Source: Limnoperna fortunei
Taxonomy: Eukaryota; Mollusca; Bivalvia; Mytilida; Modiolidae
DNA: 64,000 bases
Assembly (NCBI GenBank): GCA_944474755.1
Contig: OX104112.1
Location: 5,194,490-5,258,489, forward strand
Direction of reading: 5' to 3'
Positions 1-10,094 of this stretch are shown here, one piece after another. How positions within the stretch are numbered: position 1 is the first letter of the stretch; every line of letters starts with the position of its first letter. The translations under genes were made by a program, and so were the position numbers. The notes under the pieces were generated by a model, which saw only the letters and a program-made list of their open reading frames with translations, had not been told where the DNA came from and made no database searches.

Positions 1-710
1 AAAAATAGACACCATTATATAGCTGTAAAATATCTGAAAGTGGCGTTTAAACACAATTTAACTAAACCATCAATCAACTCAGTTTAACCATCAATCTACC
101 ACTAAACTTTCTAAAAATTCATGATAACAAAATGGAGCATGCCGTAATTGGGGGCATTATATAGTTTTAGTTGCTGACAGGGTGTTCGTGTTTTGGTCGT
201 AGGAAACTTGATATAAAGTGTCGGGGTTTTAGAATGGATCTAAATATCACTTAATTATTTTGCCTTATTTATTCCAGCTTCTTCTTATATAATTTAGTTC
301 CCTCGATTGAAATGAGTAAATGACGGAGTAAACCCAAGTAAAATCAATATAGAAAGGGACGTCAAATATCATTTTTATCAATCATTCATTGGAATACACA
401 TCCCTTTAATCTTAATGCTGCACCAGGAAAATAATGTACAGGACAGAAAAGAAATCGAAAACTAGTCACCATAAAATCCTGTTTTTTATTAAAATACACA
501 TCCCTTTACTGCTACTGGTAAAATAATGATGTGCAGGAAAGCAAAGAAGAAAACGAAAATGTATTGCCATATATCCTGTTTCAGTAGAGGCGTCCTATAC
601 ATTTCCTAATCTATATTACGGATTTACTGCAATAATCTACTGTAAAGAATGAAATATAGTGTCCACGTTTGGAGAAGGTTGGTTGTAAAATATTTATTAA
701 ACATGGAACT
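1..710. other. AT-rich flank of the large transposon, no gene seen
   Basis: No open frame or RNA gene could be supported here. The only structure noticed is an imperfect direct duplication at about 391-590. This is the left flank of the inverted-repeat element that begins at 711. Confidence 0.6.
391..590. repeat. Imperfect tandem duplication, period about 100 bp
   Basis: Two adjacent copies share 'aatacacatcccttta', then a gap, then 'aaaataatg', an 'aaag' purine-rich stretch and a closing 'tcctgttt'. The copies start near 391 and 491. They differ by many substitutions and small indels, so the duplication is old. Confidence 0.55.
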
Positions 711-740
711 AAAAACTACGGAAGCGTATTAGGGCCACCA
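711..740 (+). repeat. Left terminal inverted repeat (30 bp)
   Basis: Contains ACTACGGAAGCG followed by TATTAGGGCCACCA. It is the exact reverse complement of 12426-12455 over all 30 bases. The outermost bases are an A-run, so the true tip could lie a few bases further in. Confidence 0.9.
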
Positions 741-751
741 TTTTTTTCTAA

Positions 752-1097
752 CTGTCAACTTTTTTCTCGGAATTATCGACTTTATTCTCGGAATTATCGA
801 CTTTTATCTCGGAATTATCGACTTTAATCTCGGAATTTCAGACTTTAATCTCGGAATTATCGACTTTAATCTCGGAATTTCCGACTTTAATCTCGGAATT
901 TCCGACTTTAATCTCGGAATTATCGACTTTAATCTCGGAATTTCCTACTTTAATCTCGGAATTTTCGACTTTAATCTCGGAATTTCCGACTTTAATCTTG
1001 GAATTATCGACTTTAATCTCGGAATTTCCGACTTTAATCTTGGAATTTCCGACTTTTATCTCTGAATTATCGACTTTAATCTCGGGATTTCGGACTT
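752..1097. repeat. 21-bp minisatellite inside the left end
   Basis: About 16 copies of a 21-bp unit built from 'ctcggaatt', 'atcgac' or 'tccgac', and 'tttaat'. The same unit in reverse orientation lies inside the right end. The apparent open frame on the minus strand here (7-residue repeat like NSEIKVG) is only a result of the period being a multiple of three. Confidence 0.9.
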
Positions 1098-1115
1098 CCA
1101 TATTCACACAAATTG

Positions 1116-1141
1116 TTTCACTCCCCTTTCTGTTTTCACCC
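1116..1141 (+). repeat. Inner inverted repeat, left copy
   Basis: TTTCACTCCCCTTTCTG followed by a near-identical 9-bp extension matches the reverse complement of 12215-12241 with about two mismatches. The HECT start codon follows 13 bp later. Confidence 0.75.
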
Positions 1142-1153
1142 CGCCTAGACAAC

Positions 1154-1219
1154 ATGGAGCAGTTTCTTCGATAAAGAGGGGTGGGAGAGGATGTACTCCA
1201 TAAAATGGCTGAGCAAAAG
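1154..1219 (+). pseudogene. Exon 1 of the HECT gene (22 codons)
   Basis: ATG at 1154 follows 'agacaac'. The exon ends at AAG before the donor GTAATT at 1220. Joining to 5350 preserves phase and gives the continuous stretch EDVLHKMAEQK-VDEDAVKG, typical of a SAM-like fold. The TAA at 1172-1174 interrupts it after six codons. The alternative is that translation starts at the in-frame ATG at 1205. Confidence 0.6.
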
Positions 1220-1334
1220 GTAATTCTATATAACTGTAGATTAATTTAATATGAGAAGAAACAATAACAGTGACAAGTTTACTAAGGAAATAAATTTATA
1301 AAAATAAATAAATAAATTCACATAAATTTATAGG

Positions 1335-1545
1335 TAACATACCCATAGCCAGGAATATGTAAAGGGGGTTCGAATCGTGATGCGAAGCGCCGTGTCTTTA
1401 CTTTAATAGTCAGACTTAGGTCCCAATGTAGAGTTTAATAGTGCTTATTGTATCTGAACGCAGATTTTAATAATGCTTACTCGTTTTCAGGTGGGGGGGG
1501 GGGGTGTTCGTCCGAACCCCTCGAATCCCCCCTCCCGTGGGTTAT
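1335..1545. repeat. Dispersed repeat with G-run and C-run arms
   Basis: Starts with 'cccatagccagg' and 'gggggttcgaa'. It contains an 11-12 G run near 1494-1504 and closes with 'cgaacccctcgaatccccc'. The arms can pair imperfectly. The pattern resembles short palindromic repeats common in mollusc genomes; the family is not named. Confidence 0.4.
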
Positions 1546-1656
1546 CACTAATCTCTATATAAAGGTTAAGAAGATGAAAATGGGGCATGCATTATTTTTG
1601 TTGCTTGATTGTGAGAGATTTTCTTAATACAAAGATAAAAAAAGATCTAAAATATA

Positions 1657-1724
1657 TACCGTAATATGCAATTCTAGATGATAGATTATATATAATCTAT
1701 CATCTAGAATTGCATATAACGGTA
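1657..1724. repeat. Near-perfect 68-bp palindrome
   Basis: Arms of about 31-32 bp, beginning TACCGTAATATGCAATTC, meet at a TATATA centre and show a single mismatch (gcatatTacgg against gcatatAacgg). No coding sequence is involved. It could be a tiny fold-back element or a replication-slippage product. Confidence 0.85.
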
Positions 1725-1756
1725 TTTAGAATATGTATCCTTCATTCCTCGACTCA

Positions 1757-2025
1757 GGGGATGCCCATTTGATTCGAAAGGGGGACGTCTGGTAGTTTTT
1801 GTTAATAAATATTCTGGCTTGAAAAAGATACCTTGGCCTGACCCTCCTCAAAAATATTTGTTATGTCCCCAGATTCTATAATACGTTAACAACAGTATAT
1901 GTAAAATAATAAATCTTGCCGGTAAGCGGCGGAAAATAAAATTTCAGACCCGAAAAATTTTGAATATAAATATAATGACCTGATCTAAACTGCCAGGCTC
2001 CCCTCAGAATCTAATGGCCATCCCC
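1757..2025. mobile_element. MITE-like element with imperfect inverted ends, about 269 bp
   Basis: The left end (GGGGATGCCCATTTGATTC, then a G-run and 'ctggtagtttt') matches the reverse complement of the right end (ending CTAATGGCCATCCCC) over about 45 bp with mismatches. There is no open frame. Target duplication is unclear. It resembles a non-autonomous DNA element family of molluscs. Confidence 0.6.
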
Positions 2026-3125
2026 TATTGAATATAAATAGCAAGAACCACGAACAATGACATAGCATCATGGGGCCTATGATTGGGATAGTCCAATTCG
2101 GTTGATATTGTAAATGTTAGTTCATATAAGAAGGGCCTAGAATTCTGAATTGTCCGAGATCCAGTGGACAATTGTAAAAGAAAATTTAAGACCCCTTTCA
2201 AAAATATGGCTTTAAATAGCAAGAACCTAGAAAAACGGACATTTAGCACCTGGGGGCTATGGTCCCGGGGATAGCCCAATTCTGTTGAAATGTGTATACG
2301 AGTTTATATTAGAAGGCCTAAGATTCTTATTTGGTCCATTGGACCACTGTCAAATACAATTAAGGACTAACTACTTAATTATGGCTTTAAATATTAATAG
2401 CAATAACTACGAAAAACGGACATAGCAACACATGGCCTATGATTTCTGTTACAGGTAGAAATAACCTTTAAATTAGCCAACAAAAGGCAAATACAAGTTA
2501 CAATTTAATTATTTATTAATTACAGTTAATTACAACTTAATTAACAAATTACAATATATAATGTTAACTTAACTGTCTTTCGAAGTTCCAGTTCTAGAAT
2601 ATTCTTTTTCTCAAGTAAACAAATAACAATGGATGTAAAAGATTACAATGTAATTATTTTATAAAAGATTTGTTGTAAACAAATACAAACACACATATAA
2701 GGCCAAACAAATATAAAATACACATTTAAGGATAAATAAATAAGTACCTCATAACAGTTCCATGGAACAGTTCACTTTTGGTCAATTGTGTATGCTTGTC
2801 TATATAACAGGGACCTAGGATTCTTAATTGGTCCGATGTTCATCGGACCATTGTCAGACAAAATTAAAGACCTCCTTTAATATATGGCTTAAAATAGAAC
2901 CACGAAAACGGACATAGCACCACGGTGCCTATGGTCCCTAGGATAGCCCAATTCCATGAAATTGTGTATGGAAGTCCATATTAAAAGGGCCGAGGATTAT
3001 TTATTAGTCCGAGGTCCATCGGACCACTGTCAAAGAAAATTAAGGACCCCCTTCTTAAATATGGCTTTTATTAATTTTTAAATAGCAAGAACCACGAAAA
3101 ACGGAAATTTTAACACTTTGTTTGC
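2026..3125. repeat. Degenerate 176-bp tandem repeat in two blocks
   Basis: A unit containing 'atggctttaaatagcaaga', 'acggacatagcacca', 'atagcccaattc' and 'tcggaccactgtcaaa' recurs. The 'atggc' landmark occurs at 2206, 2381, 2884 and 3061, giving periods of 175 and 177 bp. The blocks are roughly 2026-2450 and 2765-3125, split by about 310 bp of AT-rich DNA. Copies differ by perhaps 15-20 percent. Confidence 0.7.
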
Positions 3126-4204
3126 CTATGCATGTTATATGGTGGTATTCATTTTCTTATTAATCGGACATCAACTTTTTGTTTGGTAATGACTTTTAAT
3201 ATTTTCCGTCCGTCCGTCCGTAACAAATTTCTGTCACAGTTTTCTCATCAACTACTTATCACATCTGTTTGATATTTTAACACATTGTTTGCCTGTATAC
3301 ATTTAAGTGTCACGGATATCAACTTTCTGTTTGTTGAAAACTTTGAATATTTTTCAATATAAATGACTGTAACAAATTCCGTCACAGTTTTCTTGAACTT
3401 TTAACACATTATTTACATAGGCAATATTTCAATCGAGTGAGGACTAGGATTAATTAAAGGAAGATAAGTGGGCTACGTTCCCCACTATCCTCGCCGCGAT
3501 CGTGTGTAAATCTACGGAACTTCCGTTTTTTTTAAGTCGAAATGTCAACAGAACATTCATTTCATAAAATCTTCCTTCATTAGCTCAGAACTGACCGTAA
3601 ACCAGTTTGACCTCACAGGCCCCTGTTACATGACTTTTTTCTCTATTCTGCCTATTATGGCTCCGTAAACATCATTATGCTAATGAGCTGTATCAAATTT
3701 AACGGCTCAAGATATAGACCTTTCCTAATATCAAACCCATTTCAGGACGAAGTTTCGAATTTCTCAAATTTTAGCCTCCACGACCAGAATCACATATCGA
3801 TCAAATTAAAATATGTTTGCCAACATGTATCAGTTCGTTGTTCAAAATCCTATTGTCGAATAAGTACTTACAATGTAAATGGTTACTTATTCTAAATTCG
3901 AATATCGAATAAGTAATCAGTTTCTCATTCGATATTCGCCAGAGGCTTATTTTAACACGTGGATCGGAATATGGAATGTTGAATGAGTAACTGGTTTGTT
4001 ATTCAAAATTTAAATATCGATACGTTAATTGGTTACTTATTCGATATTCGAATTTCAAATAAGGAATAAGGAATTAAATAAACCAACTTGACCCTTCTTA
4101 GGTCACATATATATATCTTGTTGAAACTACGAGTCTGGGAAAAAGATCAGTAGACGTTACTCAACAAAACATTTCCAATAGCTTAATCATTTATTTTACT
4201 ATGG
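3126..4204. other. AT-rich intronic DNA, no gene seen
   Basis: Contains a short (CCGT)n run near 3208-3223 and a cluster of related words such as 'tattcgatattcg' and 'gaataagtaa' in both orientations at about 3845-4060, which is a decayed inverted or tandem repeat. The 72-codon open frame at 3677-3895 has no recognisable motif. Confidence 0.5.
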
Positions 4205-4610
4205 AAAACTTTTGGCTCTGCTGGTGGAGTTTTAATTCCCGAGGTTAGCCCGCTCCGGCACCACTTTTGTGTTGGATGTACATCAAAGTCGAAATTTTCA
4301 GTTGAAATTTCTACTTTATTTAAATCCTTAGAGTATTCCATTCCCAGGCATAGGTTAGTCTTAGTTTTGAATTTAGCACTCAGTTCGATATCTGTGGATT
4401 TTATATTGTGCTTTTCATATTCTAGTTTATTTCGCCTTACAACTTTTGGTTTGAGCTTCTATGATGAGTCTTTAGACGAAACACGCGTCAGACGCAGTAT
4501 AAAAGTTTTTGGCCTGGAACTTTGTTGTAATTTTTTTTGGTGGTAATTTTCATGGATTGACAGGTTTAGTCCTGGTTTGCCTAACTTTTAATTACCCTAT
4601 AATCAATTAG
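4205..4610. repeat. Dispersed repeat carrying a 'gacgaaacacgcgtcagacgc'-type core
   Basis: The palindromic core near 4478-4498 (short form 'gacgaaacacgcgtc') followed by a T-rich tail and 'cctggaac' resembles a high-copy repeat that I associate with mussels and other bivalves. Boundaries are approximate. No coding content was seen. Confidence 0.35.
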
Positions 4611-4659
4611 GTTAAATAAACAAAGAGAACAATAGGTTTATTAACCATGAAATTCTAGA

Positions 4660-5210
4660 GTCTGTTTCATTTTTACCTGCTTCGTCGAAGGCGAAAGCAG
4701 GTCTAGAAGTCGGGTCACTCCGTCCGTCCGTCCGTCTGTCCGTCCGTCGCGCTATAGGGGTGCCTGTCTTGTGTAATCTAAATCTCAAAAACAATACACT
4801 TGACCTTTCTGAAATTTTACACAGTGATTACAGACATATTGAAGTTGTGCACCTCCCATTTTGGACCCGTTTATAAATTAGGGCCCCAAAAGGGTAAGAA
4901 AATGTCACTTTTTTATTTGTTCCTGCAATAACTTTTGTTCTGCTTTACCAAATGCTATGAAATTTTACAATGATGTTGCTTACCATAAAAGGATGCATAG
5001 GATTGATTTTTGAGGACCCCCTTTTTCTGTTTAGAAATTAGGGGCCAAAAAAGGAGCAAAAATACAAATACAACTTCTATTTCTGGTCCGATTTTAATTT
5101 TAATTTTAAATCTTGTGAAATAGTGGATGCAAAATGGAGAATGAATTTTTTCCTGGCCCCTCTTTTCGATTGGTGTTGTTATGCTTGATATTAGTCTTTA
5201 AATAAACATT
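4660..5210. repeat. Dispersed bivalve-type repeat with (CCGT)n and a hairpin head
   Basis: A hairpin 'acctgcttcg'...'aaagcaggt' at about 4676-4703 is followed by CCGTCCGTCCGTCCGT at 4722-4745. A long AT-rich tail with 'aggggccaaaa'-type segments follows. The arrangement matches repeats seen throughout bivalve genomes. Family name unknown. Confidence 0.4.
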
Positions 5211-5349
5211 AAATAAGAACATAACTTTTGTTTAATTTCAATGAATTTATCTTTGTTAGCTTTTATAATTTTGAAAGTGCTTTATACTTTTACAACTATA
5301 CTGTTATACTAACAAATTAATGAAAGAGGGTTTTACTACATACCTTTAG

Positions 5350-7214
5350 GTTGATGAAGATGCTGTTAAAGGAATGGATGATCAGGAACTCTCAGAGTTT
5401 CTACCAATTACAGGTGATCGATATGCTTTAAGGGATTATGTTACGAAGGATGACAAAGATAAGACCAAGACAAAAAAAAGCTAGTTTAATGGATAAGTTG
5501 CGAGAAAAATTGCAAGCTAGAAGCAGGGGTAATGACGGAGAACATCAGTCAAAGCCGAAGATGAAAAAATCAAATGCAGTAAAGAAAACACACAGAGTTG
5601 AACTAGGTTGGTATCATTATAGTGAATTACGGAAAATGTATATCCACGTACGAGAAAATTCAGGAGGTGGTACCAGAACTATTTTGTTGGATAAAGAGAT
5701 GAATAAAGATGATGTGATAAACAAGTGCACTGAGCTTTTTTCCCCTGAAGGAGATAGTAAGCAAGGTCCATTGAAAGATATGATTGTAGATCTAACAGAC
5801 TTTCAACTGAAGGTTTTACCAGATGGAGATACTACTATAGGAGACTTAGTTGATAAGGCAAAACTTCAGAAATTAAGATTATATCTAAATACAAGATGCA
5901 AAACTAGTTCAAGCGATGACGAATCCATCGATAGAAATCAAAACAAATCTGGTGCCCCCGTCATACCTAAAATCAACAAAGCAGTTTCAACTACTAGAAA
6001 GTCTGGACTTCGTCATACTGCACCACTAGTTCAATCCACTCAGGCCCCTTCCACATCTGTACAAGAAGAACTTGAAGACCAATCCACTGAAGGCCCTTCC
6101 ACGTCTGTAATGGAAGTACTTGAAGACCATAATCTAAATCTAACAGGTTTAATGAAGATTTATATGGGGATAGCTCCGGCAATGTGCGAGGATAGTTTGG
6201 GTGAGGTTGCCTTTTCAAAAACACATTAGAGTTTAAAATACTTGTGCACAGGGGACATATTTTTAAGGAGCTGGTGAATATATTCAAATGTAACCCAGAT
6301 GTTATTTTCGATCATGACATAATAACAGCCCATATCATTCTTCCATACGGAAATATAGAAGAAGCTATGGATAATGGAGGAGGGATATGCTAACTGAATT
6401 TTGGGATACGTTTTACGAGCAATGTACAACTGGAAATTCGTTGAAAGTTCCTTACTTAAGACATGATTTTGAATTTTAAGACTGGAAAAGCATAGCTAAA
6501 ATTTTGGCAATGGGTTGGGTTCTTCAAAAAGTTTTACCTATTCGGTTAGTTCTGAGCTTTTTGAACTCGTGTTTACATGGAATCACATCGGACGGTCTCA
6601 GGGAGGAATTTCTTTCTTATGTTACCGATAGTGCGCGTCAAGTTTTAACTACTGCTATTGAAACTTTGATCAGATTGATAACGAGGAATTAATGGATATA
6701 TTATCCAACCACGAATGTAAGGTTATGGTATCCAAGGAAACTATTGCAACTGTCGTTGATCAAATCGGTCAAAAAGAGCTGTCAAGAACCAGCATTCATC
6801 AGAGAATGTTTTTTCGAAGTTCTTATAGCATATGGTTTTAATATTGATGTTAAGTGTGAATTTGAAAAAAATGTACCTACAGCCAAAAAACTGTTATCCA
6901 TTCTGGACTGCCAAGAACCTGATGTTGAAAGCTTCAGATATTTAAAAAGGTACATTCGGGAATGTGATGAAAAGAAGTTAAGAAACCTTCTTCGCTTCAT
7001 TACAGCAAGCGATCTGCTACTTTACAACTCCGAGGGAAATTATTGTAGGATAACTGTACGCATTTTAGATTTGAAAGGCATCGAAAGGAGGGTTATGGCC
7101 CATACCTGTGGGCGAACATTGGAACTCCCTAGGGTATATGAAAACTATCCGATGTTTAAATTAGAATTAAACTATCTACTGAGCAGCAACATTTGGATTA
7201 TGGACATAGTTTAA
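5350..7214 (+). pseudogene. Exon 2 of the HECT gene with the ligase domain
   Basis: Reading segments by position: 5350 to about 5475, then to 6229, 6223-6393, 6384-6692, 6668-6782 and 6744-7214, in changing frames. Landmarks: FKILVHRGHIFKELVNIF near 6229; LTEFWDTFYEQC near 6390; DWKSIAKILAMGW near 6480; NHECKVMVS near 6708; QEPAFIRECFFEVL near 6785; LKRYIRECDEKKL near 6945; LLRFITASDLLLY near 6985; catalytic Cys at 7107. The order equals that of a complete HECT domain, so damage is by small lesions and not by deletion. Confidence 0.8.
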
Positions 7215-7225
7215 ACTTCTAAAGG

Positions 7226-7231
7226 AATAAA
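7226..7231 (+). promoter_or_regulatory. Polyadenylation signal AATAAA of the HECT gene
   Basis: AATAAA lies 11 bp after the HECT stop. The SINE target-site duplication covers it, so a second AATAAA is present at 7505-7510 beyond the SINE. Confidence 0.55.
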
Positions 7232-7236
7232 GAAGG

Positions 7237-7503
7237 TTTGTTTTGTTTGTTTGAATGATGTTTAACGCCACTTTCAGCAATTTTTCAGCTATATCGTGGC
7301 GTCCAGTTTTTATTGGGGGAGGAAGCCGGAGTACCTGGAGAAAATCCCCGACCTTCGGTAGGAAAACTGGCAATCCTTGTCAATTAAGATTGGAGTCGAG
7401 TACATCCTGCCCGCAGTGAGACTCGAACCCGCAACCTCAGTGTTGACAGACCACGTGATCAATAGTAGATGAACTACCTTAACCATTCGACCACCGAGGC
7501 CCC
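7237..7503 (-). mobile_element. tRNA-derived SINE, full length, with 12-bp target-site duplication
   Basis: Read on the minus strand: the head GGGGCCTCGGTGG, an A-box-like TGGTCGAATGG and a B-box GGTTCGAGTCTC. A conserved core follows ('ttgccagttttcctacc', 'tactccggcttcctccccc'), ending in a TTTG/CAAA-type tail. Target-site duplications GAATAAAGAAGG occur at 7225-7236 and 7504-7515 without a mismatch. The core resembles molluscan SINEs of the V-SINE/RUDI kind, but that name was not verified. The clean duplication makes this the best-preserved copy in the window and the reference for the others. Confidence 0.92.
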
Positions 7504-7515
7504 GAATAAAGAAGG

Positions 7516-10094
7516 AGTCATATGTATACCAGTTAGATGTTGCAGTCAGCTGCTGAAATGTTATTAATATTCTGACTTTTATGTGAACTTATATTTTCTG
7601 AAAAGTGTTTAGGAGGTCGAGCTGTTGTCATGTAACTAAACATACATAAATCAAAACACTCTTTGTTTAATAATATAAAATTAGATTGTGATGATTTTCA
7701 TAATCTTTCTGATGAACAGCTTTTTTAACTCACCTTGCAATTTGAGCGTTTGCCAACATTTGCGTCCGTTGTCGTCTGAATTTGGTTTTCACAGTTAACT
7801 CCTCTGAGACTAGTTGACGATATGGAACAAAACTTGACATGATTAATTGTTCCTTTTGGGCATCCTTAACAAATCTGTTGTTTGAGATTTTTGATTGGTT
7901 GAAAAACATGGCCGCCGTATCTAAAAATAGACCATAGTGGTCAAATGAAAGTTGTATAGCAAAAATCTCTAATACCGTTAGGTTTAGGCTAAATCTGAAG
8001 TTTAGTTTAAGCATGTTGAGATCTACCTGTGTACAAATTCTCGTGAAAATCCGTTCATGTGTTATTGCCCTTTTTAACCAATTTTTCATATTTCTATTTT
8101 ATTTTAAAAATCTTCTCTGAAACTACTGAGCAGAACTATACAAAGAACATTACATGGCAAAACATGCATCACATGCAGTATTAACCCTCAACCTATATCA
8201 TCCCTCGGGCCTGCGGCCCTCAGGTTGATATAGTATATTCAGGTTGGTACTGCATGTGATACATATTTTGCCATGTATTCTTCTCTTTGTATAATTGTAT
8301 GTTTTGTTCTTTAAACATTGTACTACATCGAAAATGGTTAATAGTTTCTGTTCCTTCGGGCAAATGTCTGGATACTCCTCATTTTTGTTAGGTCTTGGTT
8401 AAGATTTCGGATTTGCGAACTATCTTAGAGTACTTGAGGCGCATCCCTTGTCTAAAAGTCGAAGTTTCAAGTTTAAAAAATGGCAATTATATGAGGATCT
8501 CATGGATGTGGTTTCCATATTTAAATATTTAAATTTGCTGCAAAATCGGCTGACTCCTCTAAAGTTGAAAAAAAGAAACTCGAAAATTATTCTTGTACTG
8601 ATCTGAATGGAACTATGCATAATAATTTAGGATGTGCTTCACTTTTTTAAATATTGTAAATTGATACAAAGACATCGAAATAAATCACAAAACACAAAAT
8701 TACAACAAAGTTTCTGGCCAAAAAACTGAGAGATGTTTTTTGTAACATTTGTCTTACAATCATAGTTATTACTTTCTTGTTATTGCATTTGTTTACATGA
8801 TGCGCAAATACGACAAATTTTGAAGTGTTTGAAACAATTGTCTTATTGTCATTAATTTTTTTTCAGGTCTTGTTCAAAACAGATTTACAACCTTGAGGTA
8901 CAAGGGCTTGGCAAGAGAGCCGGACACAAGAGACTTTAAGCAAGAGGAGCTTTTGTTTGTTCATTTTTCTTGTTTTTGCTGTCTAATTTGAATTAAAAAA
9001 TAAATGAATTAATTGAAACCTTAACGGTATATAACATGTTATAATCGATGCCCATGGTGTTTCCGTGTAGTTTTAGATGACCTTACAACCACCTGGACAT
9101 TGGGTGAGTTCCTACCGAGCTGGTATTTTCAGTGTCATACTCCATAGAGAATTGACAAAGTAAGAGATATTCTACCGAATCACTGGTATCTCAATGGTCC
9201 TGACTTGGTGCAGGTAGTTCAATAGAAATGGGGGTTGGACATGTTTCACGGCTCCGAACCTCCCACTTTCATTGCGACACAATTTTTGGTTGTAAATCAA
9301 AAGGTATAACAGATAGAGAAAATCTGATGCAACATTCCTTCTTCAGCATCAAAAGCCCTGCCAATGTCTTCAATGGGTTGATGTTATCACATGACTCCTT
9401 ATAGAGGTTATGGCCCTTTAAAGGTAAAAAATAGTTTTTTTTCATGTTTTTGGCCTATAGAATGAAAACTATTGAATATAGAGAAAAGCTTTTGCTTGCT
9501 GTAATATTCAGATAATCGAGCTCTTAGAGTATCCTTTGGGTGGAAGTTTTCAGATGACCCCTTATAGCAGTAATGGCCCCTTAATTTTTTGCCGTAAAGA
9601 TTGTGAAAAATAAAAGATAGGGAAAGCTGAGCTGTTTGAGCTCTACAAAAACAAACTCTTAATGTGGCAGATGTCCATTATAATGTATTTGGCAATTGAA
9701 GTCAGGTGAGCGATTCGCGCAGGGAGCCCCTGTTTTTATCTTCTTATTTCTTATTCTTTCACCGCATGTTTTAAGGAAAAAAAATCTACAATATTTGACT
9801 GCCAATATTTCTTTAGGAAACTGGAAAAATCTATTAAAAAAGACAAAAACTGTATTTCATCAGAAACGGTATGCTTTTTATGGTACTATTTTTTGGCGGA
9901 TGAACAAATATCCTATTATTGAAGAAGACATGTACGACTCCTTTTGCAGTAAAAGTTTCAAGCTTACTGTAGAAATACCACATACATATATTATAGAAAA
10001 TTTGCATAGCTTTTACTGTGCAAATAAGATCGAGACATCATATGACTTCTATGAGTTAAAATGTACTATAAATATTTTACATTGGACTTAATGT
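7516..10094. other. Intergenic space between the convergent transposon genes
   Basis: No gene is supported. About 7725-8110 and 9060-9740 look like parts of a large dispersed molluscan repeat (phrases such as 'ctcacctt', 'ccgttgtcgtc', 'ggtgagcgattcgcgcaggg'). A palindromic element lies at 8134-8296. The 131-codon frame at 9696-10091 on + begins inside repeat sequence, shows no known motif and overlaps nothing conserved, so it is not called. Confidence 0.45.
8134..8296. mobile_element. Palindromic MITE-like element, about 163 bp
   Basis: Imperfect inverted arms share 'tacatggcaaaa', 'atcacatgcagta' and 'caacctatatca'. They meet at a GC-rich centre (CCCTCGGGCCTGCGGCCC, about 8202-8220). There is no open frame. 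Short fold-back elements with GC-rich loops of this kind are frequent in bivalves. Confidence 0.7.

Larger units (their letters stand above)
1220..5349 (+). other. First intron of the HECT gene, 4.1 kb of nested repeats
   Basis: GT at 1220 and AG at 5348-5349 (acceptor 'acatacctttag'). The intron contains a dispersed G-run repeat, a near-perfect palindrome, a MITE-like element, a 176-bp tandem repeat and two dispersed bivalve-type repeats, listed separately. No other coding segment was recognised. An intron of this length in a transposon gene is probably inflated by these insertions. Confidence 0.55.
1154..7214 (+). pseudogene. HECT-domain E3 ubiquitin ligase gene of the transposon, two exons, frameshifted
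   Basis: HECT ligases accept ubiquitin on a catalytic cysteine and pass it to a substrate. Exon 1 (1154-1219) reads MEQFLR, an in-frame TAA at 1172, then GVGEDVLHKMAEQK up to a GT donor at 1220. Exon 2 begins at 5350 after ctttAG and continues in phase with VDEDAVKGMDDQELSEF, giving a SAM-like N-terminal segment. A basic linker follows (KKASLMDKLREKLQ), then a beta-rich region near 5600-5890 with GWYHYSELRKMYIHV, a Ser/Thr-rich linker, a HECT N-lobe-like part (6223-6780) and a C-lobe ending NIWIMDIV at the stop, 7212-7214. The catalytic Cys is in AHTCGRTLELP, codon 7107-7109. Breaks: frameshifts near 5475, 6220, 6383, 6666 and 6783, and stops at 1172 and 6477. Most shifts sit in short homopolymers, so assembly error is possible. 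Relatives are G2E3-like HECT genes repeated in fish and mollusc genomes. Roughly 640 codons in all. Confidence 0.8.

Noticed and set aside
838..1155. 105-codon minus-strand frame with repeated NSEIKVG peptides
   Set aside because: It is the 21-bp minisatellite of the transposon end read in a frame that has no stop; the same unit at the other end gives a similar false frame at 12180-12524.
7430..7503. A tRNA gene on the minus strand
   Set aside because: A- and B-box-like sequences are present, but they belong to the head of the SINE; the acceptor stem and anticodon arm of a functional tRNA are not formed.
7730..8089. 119-codon minus-strand frame
   Set aside because: The DNA resembles a high-copy molluscan non-coding repeat; the protein has no known motif.
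9696..10091. 131-codon + strand frame after the DDE gene
   Set aside because: It begins within a dispersed repeat, has no recognised domain and is AT-rich with a composition expected by chance; no splice or family support.
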